Shown here: in pieces, positions 58,686 through 64,000 of the stretch
How the letters are laid out: each line of letters begins with the position of its first letter
How positions within the stretch are numbered: position 1 is the first letter of the stretch
NCBI GenBank assembly: GCA_963762315.1
Contig: CAVXKO010000007.1
Span: forward strand, 310,001-374,000
Length of the DNA: 64,000 bases
Direction of reading: 5' to 3'
Source: RPQJ01 sp963762315
GTDB taxonomy: Bacteria; Pseudomonadota; Gammaproteobacteria; Steroidobacterales; Steroidobacteraceae
The notes under the pieces: model-generated
Database searches by the model: none
Told to the model about the DNA's origin: nothing
The model's input: only the letters and a program-made list of their open reading frames with translations
Program-made: the position numbers and the translations under genes

Positions 58686-60037
58686 CAGCTCGCCCTCCAC
58701 TCCGCCGAATCGGGTGCGGCGACGAGCCGCGCGATGCGCCCCAGGAACTGCGCCCCCACCCTGCCGTCCGTGACCCGGTGGTCCGCGGCCAACGACAGCG
58801 TGCAGAGCTGACGCACGGCGAGTGCGCCGTCGCATACCCACGGGCGAGGCGTGACGGCTCCTGTCCCGACGATGGCCACCTGCGGAGGCTGGATGATCGG
58901 GAATACGGTCTCGACAGGCGAGTCACCGAGGCTCGTCAGGATGATCGTCGGCGCAGACAGCTCGCTCGCCTTGAGTCGCCCGGCCCGGGCGCGAGCGACG
59001 ATGTCACGGAAGTCCTGCATCAGCACGGACAAGGGCTTGCTGGCGGTATCGAGGATGGCGGGAGCGACCAACCCGCCGCCGCGCATTGCCACCGCCACGC
59101 CGACGTGAACTATCGGCGCTTCCTCGAAGCGGCCGTCGCGATAGAAGCCACTGAATCCCTTCTCATGCTTGCAGGCCAGCGCGACTGCCTTGACCAGCAG
59201 CGCGGCGAACAACAAACGTTCGGTGATCGGCACGACGGCATTGTGCGCCGCGAGCCATTCGGTCGCATGCGTCACGTCGGACGTCAACGACAGGTAGTAA
59301 TGAGGGATTTCGCGCTTCGAGCGCGACATCGATGCAGCAATCGCATCCCGCATCGATTTTCCGGCTCCCTCTCCCGCCACAGTGGGAGAGGGTCGGGGTG
59401 AGGGTCCGGCTCCCTCTCCCGCCACAGTGGGAGAGGGTCGGGGTGAGGGTCCGGCTCCCTCTCCCGCCACAGTGGGAGAGGGTCGGGGTGAGGGCAGTGT
59501 TCTCGCTGCCCGCTCGACGTCTTCCCGCGTTATCACACCGTCGGGTCCAGAGCCCGCGAGCTTGCCGGGGTCGACACCCAATTGCGTGGCGAGAGCCCTT
59601 GCCGCCGGGGAGATTCGCACGCGAGGCGAGGAGTCCCGAATCGTTGCCTGCGCCAGCGTTGGCGAGAGAACAGAGCCCTCACCCGCGCTACGCACGACCT
59701 CTCCCGCAAGCGGGAGAGGTGGAGAACCCTCACCCGCGCGGTGCGCGACCTCTCCCGCAGGCGGGAGAGGTACAAGCGGGAGCGGTGAATGAGCCCTTTC
59801 ATCTACCTCGAGCAATGCGAGCGGAGTGCCCACCGCGACCTTGGTGCCGGGCGCCACGAGGAGCTCGACAACGACGCCTTCTTCGAAGATCTCGACATCG
59901 ATCGCGCCCTTGTCGGTTTCCACGATCGCGACGACATCCCCGCGCTTCACGGCGCTGCCGGGCTGGATGTGCCACTCAATCACGGTCCCCGAGTCCATGT
60001 CCGCACCCAGGGCGGGCATCCGGTACTCAATTCGCAT
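58685..60037 (-). CDS. 2-oxoacid dehydrogenase E2 (dihydrolipoyl acyltransferase) with REP-encoded linkers
   Basis: A 450-residue E2. An N-terminal lipoyl domain (about 1-75) has the modifiable Lys in VETDKGAIDVEIF near 42. The E1/E3-binding domain is RISPAARALATQLGVDPGKL and GPDGVITREDVERAA near 140-180. The C-terminal CoA acyltransferase domain carries SLAADHRVTDGRVGAQFLG with the catalytic His. Both linkers are made of repeats: the first reads LPPAGEVAHRAGEG and LPLAGEVVRSAGEG, and the second is three exact copies of PSPRPSPTVAGEGAG. These are translated REP palindromes, all in frame. It overlaps the E1beta gene by 11 bases and the ACP by one. The acyl substrate (pyruvate, acetoin or branched 2-oxoacid) is not determined. 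Confidence 0.9.
   Translation of the reverse strand: MRIEYRMPALGADMDSGTVIEWHIQPGSAVKRGDVVAIVETDKGAIDVEIFEEGVVVELLVAPGTKVAVGTPLALLEVDERAHSPLPLVPLPPAGEVAHRAGEGSPPLPLAGEVVRSAGEGSVLSPTLAQATIRDSSPRVRISPAARALATQLGVDPGKLAGSGPDGVITREDVERAARTLPSPRPSPTVAGEGAGPSPRPSPTVAGEGAGPSPRPSPTVAGEGAGKSMRDAIAASMSRSKREIPHYYLSLTSDVTHATEWLAAHNAVVPITERLLFAALLVKAVALACKHEKGFSGFYRDGRFEEAPIVHVGVAVAMRGGGLVAPAILDTASKPLSVLMQDFRDIVARARAGRLKASELSAPTIILTSLGDSPVETVFPIIQPPQVAIVGTGAVTPRPWVCDGALAVRQLCTLSLAADHRVTDGRVGAQFLGRIARLVAAPDSAEWRAS
59361..59495. repeat. Three exact 45-bp REP-like repeats inside the E2 gene
   Basis: Units start at 59361, 59406 and 59451; each has CCCTCTCCCGCCACAGTGGG then AGAGGGTCGGGGTGAGGG. The 45-bp period is 15 codons, so the copies add 15 residues each to the E2 linker without changing frame. 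Near-perfect identity shows recent tandem expansion. Confidence 0.9.
59676..59770. repeat. Two REP-like units inside the E2 gene (first linker)
   Basis: Units at 59676 and 59727 have CCCTCACCCGCGC and the hairpin CTCTCCCGC/GCGGGAGAGG. On the minus strand they are translated as the Pro/Ala/Gly/Glu-rich linker between the lipoyl and subunit-binding domains. Confidence 0.85.
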
Positions 60038-61028
60038 GGCCGAACATCCCTTGTACGGCTGCGACGATCCGGGCCGCGTTCGGCAGCGCCGCGTCCTCGA
60101 GATGCTTGGGATACGGCAGCGGCACCTCCGCCGTGCACACACGGGCGATCGGCGCATCGAGGTCGTAGAACCCTCGCTCGACGATTCGCATGGCGACCTC
60201 CGCCGACATGCCGACGCTGCGCCATCCCTCGTCGACGATCACCGCGCGCCGCGTCCGGCGCACCGACTGGAGGATCGTCTCGTCGTCGAGCGGTCGCAGG
60301 CTCCTCAGGTCGATGATCTCCGCCTCGATGCCCGCCGCCGCCAGTTGCTCCGCAGCCGTCGCGCAACGCCACAGGCTGGCCCCGTAGGTGATCAAGGTCA
60401 CGTCGGTGCCGCGGCGATGCACGCGCGCCGTGGAAAGGTCGGCGTTGGCGGCGGCGGCGGTGAGGTCACCCTCCATGTTGTACAGCGAGGCGGGCTCGAA
60501 GATCAGCACGGGATCCGGGCTGGCGAGGGCCGGTTTCAGCATGCCGCGCGCGTCGTCGATCGTGGCCGGCACCACGACCCGCAGGCCCGGCACGTGCGCA
60601 TACCAGGATTCGAGGCTGTGGGAGTGCTGTGCGGCCAGCTGCCTTCCGGCGCCGGTCGCCATGCGAATCACCACCGGCACGCCGAACTGGCCACCGGACA
60701 TGTGACAGACCGTGGCCGCGGTGTTCACGATCTGGTCGGCCGCGAGCAGGCTGAAATTGACCGTCATGATTTCGACGATGGGGCGCATGCCGCCCATCGC
60801 CGCGCCGATACCCGCGCCGACGAAAGCAGACTCGGACAGCGGCGTGTCGCGGATGCGCTCTTCACCGAACTCCGCGAGCAGCCCCTTGCTGACCGCGAAG
60901 CAGCCTCCATAGTGGCCGACGTCTTCGCCCATGAGGAACACCCGCGGGTCCGACTGCAGGGCTTCGCGAATCGCCTGCTTCACGGCTTCACGATAGGTAA
61001 TGCGCGTCGCTGCTGCTTGCGCGCTCAT
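60027..61028 (-). CDS. 2-oxoacid dehydrogenase E1 beta subunit
   Basis: A 333-residue transketolase-like E1beta. It has ITYREAVKQAIREAL, the TPP-pyrimidine-side region VFLMGEDVGHYGGCF, the active-site loop RIRDTPLSESAFVGAGIG and HSHSLESWYAHVPGLRVV with the conserved His. The C-terminal domain has DVTLITYGASL and IIDLRSLRPLDDETI. It pairs with the upstream E1alpha to decarboxylate a 2-oxoacid (or acetoin) and pass the acyl unit to the lipoyl group of E2. The ATG at 61028 overlaps the E1alpha stop by four bases; its 3' end overlaps E2 by 11. Confidence 0.93.
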   Translation of the reverse strand: MSAQAAATRITYREAVKQAIREALQSDPRVFLMGEDVGHYGGCFAVSKGLLAEFGEERIRDTPLSESAFVGAGIGAAMGGMRPIVEIMTVNFSLLAADQIVNTAATVCHMSGGQFGVPVVIRMATGAGRQLAAQHSHSLESWYAHVPGLRVVVPATIDDARGMLKPALASPDPVLIFEPASLYNMEGDLTAAAANADLSTARVHRRGTDVTLITYGASLWRCATAAEQLAAAGIEAEIIDLRSLRPLDDETILQSVRRTRRAVIVDEGWRSVGMSAEVAMRIVERGFYDLDAPIARVCTAEVPLPYPKHLEDAALPNAARIVAAVQGMFGHAN

Positions 61029-62014
61029 GACGGCCGCACCTCCGCGCAGACATGCCGCAACAGGTCCTCGACCGGCTCCCACTCGGACGCCTCGGCAAAT
61101 GCCACCGCCTCCGCCACTTCGGCATCCGCTTCACGGACGAGCCGCTGATAGTCGTCCTCCGTCATCAGGCCGGCAGCCTTGAGTTGCGTGGTCAGCGTGA
61201 TGAGCGGCCCCTTCTTCTGCCACTCTTCGATCTCCGCCTTGTCGCGATACAACTGCGCGTCGAACATCGAGTGCGCCCGGAACCGGTAGGTGCGCAGCTC
61301 GAGGAACGCCGGCCCGCCGCCGGATCGCGCATGTTCCGCCGCAGCCGCCGCGGCCTGCTCGACCGCAAAGACGTCCATCCCGTCCACGGCGACGGACCGC
61401 AGACCGTAGGTGGCGGCCTTGAGATGGATGTCGATTTGCGCCTCGGACCGTGCCAGGGCAGTGCCCATTGCGTAGAGGTTGTTCTCGCAAAGAAACAGGA
61501 CGGGCAGCCGCCACAGCGCCGCGAGGTTGAGCGATTCGTGGAATTCGCCCTCCGCAGTCGCTCCCTCGCCGAAAAAGCAGGCAACGACGCCCGGTCGTCG
61601 CTGCATCTTCTCGGCAAGCGCGAGGCCCACGGCCAGCGGGATCCCGCCGCCGACGATCGCGTTGCCACCGTAGAAGCGGGTGCGTGCGTCGAAGATGTGC
61701 ATCGATCCACCGCGGCCGCCGCTGCATCCGGTGCGCTTGCCATACAGTTCGGCCATCAACGGTCCCATGCGGATGCCTCGCGCGATCGCGTGGCCGTGCT
61801 CGCGGTACGTCGATACGACGGCGTCCTGCGGCCCCAGCACCTGCATGATGCCGACGGCGATCGCCTCCTCGCCGTCATACAGGTGCATGAAGCCGCGGAT
61901 GGAGCCGGCGCTGTACGACTCGGCGCAGCGGGCCTCGAACTGGCGGATACGCAGCATCTCGCCCAGCAGGTGCAACGCACGTACCCGATCCAGTCCGGCC
62001 GGCAGTCCCGTCAT
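61025..62014 (-). CDS. 2-oxoacid dehydrogenase E1 alpha subunit
   Basis: A 329-residue TPP-dependent E1alpha. Key parts: YDGEEAIAVGIMQVLGPQD, TYREHGHAIARGI with the catalytic His, SMHIFDARTRFYGGNAIVGG, and the TPP/Mg motif FFGEGATAEGEFHESLNLAA ending in ENN. The family usually has Gly-Asp-Gly where this has Gly-Glu-Gly, a substitution also known in PDHA-like and acetoin-type E1 (from memory). The C-terminal RAHSMFD matches phosphorylation-loop-like E1 motifs. It lies between the acyl-CoA synthetase and E1beta with 4-base overlaps on both sides. No E3 gene is in the operon. Confidence 0.92.
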   Translation of the reverse strand: MTGLPAGLDRVRALHLLGEMLRIRQFEARCAESYSAGSIRGFMHLYDGEEAIAVGIMQVLGPQDAVVSTYREHGHAIARGIRMGPLMAELYGKRTGCSGGRGGSMHIFDARTRFYGGNAIVGGGIPLAVGLALAEKMQRRPGVVACFFGEGATAEGEFHESLNLAALWRLPVLFLCENNLYAMGTALARSEAQIDIHLKAATYGLRSVAVDGMDVFAVEQAAAAAAEHARSGGGPAFLELRTYRFRAHSMFDAQLYRDKAEIEEWQKKGPLITLTTQLKAAGLMTEDDYQRLVREADAEVAEAVAFAEASEWEPVEDLLRHVCAEVRPS

Positions 62015-63777
62015 GGCGCGCCCTCCAGCGTCGAGAGGTCGCCCTCGGGCAGGCCGAGTTCCCGCGCGCGCAGCAGCCTGCGCATGATCTTGCCGCTGCG
62101 CGTGCGAGGCAGTTGCTCGGCAAAGGCGATCTCACGCGGCGCGATTGCGGCACCGAGCTGTCGTCGCGCGTGCGCAAGGATCTCCTTGCGCAGCGCCTCG
62201 CTCGCGACCTGCCCCGCCTTGAGTTCGACGAAAGCCTTGACCGCAGTGCCTGCGACCGGATCCGGCACGCCGATCACGCCCGCCTGCGACACGGCCGGGT
62301 GCGTCATCAATGCGCTTTCCACTTCGAAGGGACTGATCAGGTGGCCGGCCGCCTTGATGACGTCATCGGCCCGACCGACGAACCAGTAGTAACCGTCGGC
62401 GTCTTTGCGCGCGAGGTCGCCCGAGAGATACCAGCCGTCGCGGAAGCATTTCGCGTAGCGGGCCGCATCGTTCAGGTAGCCCCTGAACATGGAGGGCCAG
62501 CCAGGCTTCAAGGCCAGTTCGCCTACGGCATCGACCTCGGCGAGTTCCTCGACCGGTGCATCGCCCGCCACCCGGACGATTCCCGCCGTCACGCCGGGCA
62601 CGGGTCGGCCCATCGACCCCGGACGGATGTCCATGCACGGGTAGTTCGCAATCATGATGGCGCCCGTCTCGGTCTGCCACCACGTGTCGTGGAAAGGCAG
62701 GCCGAATGCTTCGACGCCCCAGACCACCGCCTCGGGGTTGAGAGGTTCGCCGACGCTGACGAGGTGCCGCAGCGCCGGATACTTGCGCGTGCGCGCAAGT
62801 TCGAGACCGGCTTTCATCAGCATGCGAATCGCGGTGGGCGCGGTGTACCAGACTGTGACGCGCTCGCTTTCCAGGATCTCGTACCAGCGCGGCGCGTCGA
62901 ACTCTTCGCGATCGACGATCATGCCCACGCCGCTGGCCAGCGGCGCGATCACGCCATAGGAGATGCCCGTGACCCATCCGGGATCCGCCGTGCACCAGTA
63001 CACGTCGCCGTCCTGCAGGTCGAGCACCCACCGCGCCGTGGCGAGGTGCGCACTCACTGCGGCATGCACGTGCAATACGCCCTTCGGCTTGCCCGTGGTT
63101 CCGCTGGTGAAGTGCAGCAGCGCGGGATCCTCCGGCGAAGTCGCGACGGTCGCGAACTCGTCCGACGCGGCGCTCATCAGCGCCGGCAGGTCCAGCGTGC
63201 CATCGGGCAGATCCCCGCCGCCCGGGGTGCGTGTGACGAGGACGTGCTTCAGGAACGGCAACTCGGCCCGGATCGGAGCGACCTTGCGACGATAGAAAAG
63301 GTCCGTCGTCACGAGCACGCGGACGGAGCCGAGTTCGAGGCGCGTCTTTACCGGCTCAGGTCCGAAGGCCGAAAAGAGCGGGCAATAGACGGCGCCCAAC
63401 TCGAGCGTCCCCAGCGCGGCAGCGTAGAGCGCTGGCATTCGCCCCATGAGGGTCGCGACCCGGTCGCCACGGCCGACGCCCAGGGAGTCGAGGACGTTGG
63501 CGAAGCGATGGGCCTCGGCGGCCAGGTCGCGATATGTGACGTCCTGCGGCGCGGTGCCTGCCGCGAGGAACCGGATGGCGCGCTTCTCGGCGAGCGGGCC
63601 GCGCGCATGCCGATCAACGGCCTCGTGGGCCATGTTCAACGCACCGCCCGCCGCCGATCGGTCCAGCATCCGCGTTGCGGCCTCCCACGGCCGCCCGCTG
63701 CAAGCCTGCTCGTAATCGGCAAGATTGGGACTGCGTCGCAAGGACGCGAGCGATTTCGAAATGCTCGACCAGGCCAT
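62011..63777 (-). CDS. Acetate/short-chain acyl-CoA synthetase (AcsA-like)
   Basis: An AMP-forming acyl-CoA synthetase of 588 residues. The P-loop-like LLHFTSGTTGKPKGVLHVHA, then WCTADPGWVTGISYG, DTWWQTETGAIMI and the C-terminal domain GYYWFVGRADDVIKAAGHLI are acetyl-CoA-synthetase signatures. The catalytic lysine is in LPRTRSGKIMRRLLR. The length fits the shorter AcsA type of Bacillus rather than the 650-residue Acs. GGAGG precedes the ATG at 63777, so this is the first gene of the operon acs-E1alpha-E1beta-E2-ACP. It may activate the acid product or feed the same acyl-CoA pool; acetate is the default substrate, but propionate or another short acid is possible. Confidence 0.9.
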   Translation of the reverse strand: MAWSSISKSLASLRRSPNLADYEQACSGRPWEAATRMLDRSAAGGALNMAHEAVDRHARGPLAEKRAIRFLAAGTAPQDVTYRDLAAEAHRFANVLDSLGVGRGDRVATLMGRMPALYAAALGTLELGAVYCPLFSAFGPEPVKTRLELGSVRVLVTTDLFYRRKVAPIRAELPFLKHVLVTRTPGGGDLPDGTLDLPALMSAASDEFATVATSPEDPALLHFTSGTTGKPKGVLHVHAAVSAHLATARWVLDLQDGDVYWCTADPGWVTGISYGVIAPLASGVGMIVDREEFDAPRWYEILESERVTVWYTAPTAIRMLMKAGLELARTRKYPALRHLVSVGEPLNPEAVVWGVEAFGLPFHDTWWQTETGAIMIANYPCMDIRPGSMGRPVPGVTAGIVRVAGDAPVEELAEVDAVGELALKPGWPSMFRGYLNDAARYAKCFRDGWYLSGDLARKDADGYYWFVGRADDVIKAAGHLISPFEVESALMTHPAVSQAGVIGVPDPVAGTAVKAFVELKAGQVASEALRKEILAHARRQLGAAIAPREIAFAEQLPRTRSGKIMRRLLRARELGLPEGDLSTLEGAP

Positions 63778-63867
63778 GGGTGCAGGCCTCCGGTATCCCG
63801 ACTCTAGGAGTGGCCGAGCGTCAATTCATGCGGGGTTTCCGCGAGCAGGCGGAATGAGAACTCTTGC

Positions 63868-64000
63868 CCCTCACCCGGCCTGTGGCCGACCTCTCCCGCA
63901 GCGGGAGAGGTATCGGTTGCCCTCGCCCGCCTGCGGGAGAGGTATCGGTTGCCCTCGCCCGCTTGCGGGAGAGGTATCGGTTGCCCTCGCCCGCCTGCGG
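63868..64000. repeat. REP-like tandem array running off the window
   Basis: It starts with CCCTCACCCGG and the hairpin CTCTCCCGCAGCGGGAGAGG. Then three shorter units follow with the phrase ATCGGTTGCCCTCGCCCGC, period about 39 bases, and the array continues to the right edge. It lies upstream of the acs operon; the rest of 63778-63867 shows no clear promoter. Confidence 0.8.

Overview
The window is GC-rich (about two thirds G+C by eye), densely coded bacterial DNA. FAD acyl-CoA dehydrogenases, an E1/E2 2-oxoacid dehydrogenase operon, Lol-type ABC genes, outer-membrane and lipoprotein genes, a Tat-signal enzyme and CTCTCCCGC-stem palindromic repeats point to a Gram-negative proteobacterium. A gammaproteobacterium of the Steroidobacter/Nevskia/Xanthomonas kind is my guess, not a demonstration.

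Layout. (1) 29-10467: a hybrid NRPS/PKS locus on the + strand: an A-T protein with a proline-type specificity code, a KS-AT-ACP-aminotransferase-C-A-T megasynthase whose last A domain has a glycine-type code, and a TylF-like methyltransferase. (2) 10460-11363: a transposase scar and a VapBC-type toxin-antitoxin pair. (3) 11697-20457, all on the - strand: an aldehyde dehydrogenase/iron alcohol dehydrogenase fusion, a HesB-like protein, two acyl-CoA dehydrogenases, a FadB/FadJ-like enzyme and a thiolase, i.e. oxidation of an alcohol or aldehyde followed by beta-oxidation. (4) 20850-36550: an accessory region of lipoproteins, an outer-membrane barrel, a sulfatase, a sialidase-like secreted protein, a broken OmcA/MtrC-type cytochrome and an ArsR/permease/thioredoxin-like metal operon. 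It is littered with IS481, IS3 and IS6 remnants, a 159-bp MITE and fragments of tRNA genes. (5) 36764-40122: a Tat-secreted amidohydrolase, an IS6 element, and an 891-bp copy of the membrane-protein gene at 20850. (6) 40388-45885: a four-gene operon (GlpD-like, alkylglycerone-phosphate-synthase-like, FGGY kinase, HAD phosphatase) that looks like ether-lipid or glycerolipid-precursor metabolism. (7) 46200-48422: an intact IS481 element beside tRNA-Phe(GAA) and a second toxin-antitoxin pair. (8) 48443-53862: zinc-finger protein, class V aminotransferase, a GroEL paralogue without groES, a small protein and a YpfJ-type metallopeptidase. (9) 53923-58398: an AttH/lipocalin-like protein with an ABC permease and ATPase. 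(10) 58434-63777: a tightly overlapping operon acs - E1alpha - E1beta - E2 - acyl carrier protein.

Two features affect every reading of the window. First, at least ten otherwise well-conserved genes contain one or more single-base frameshifts, often at G/C runs. I read most of these as assembly errors rather than gene death, and I give the corrected extents. Second, palindromic REP-like repeats built on CTCTCCCGC..GCGGGAGAG occur in seven clusters from 48.7 kb to the right edge. In the E2 gene they are part of the coding sequence and form the interdomain linkers.

The most unusual observations are: two dispersed copies of the 3' half of tRNA-Phe interrupted at the T-loop by a 74-bp multi-hairpin insert; the 891-bp duplication that starts exactly at an IS6 end; REP repeats used as in-frame E2 linkers; the E1/E2 operon with its own ACP and no E3; and the Pro/beta-amino/Gly assembly line.
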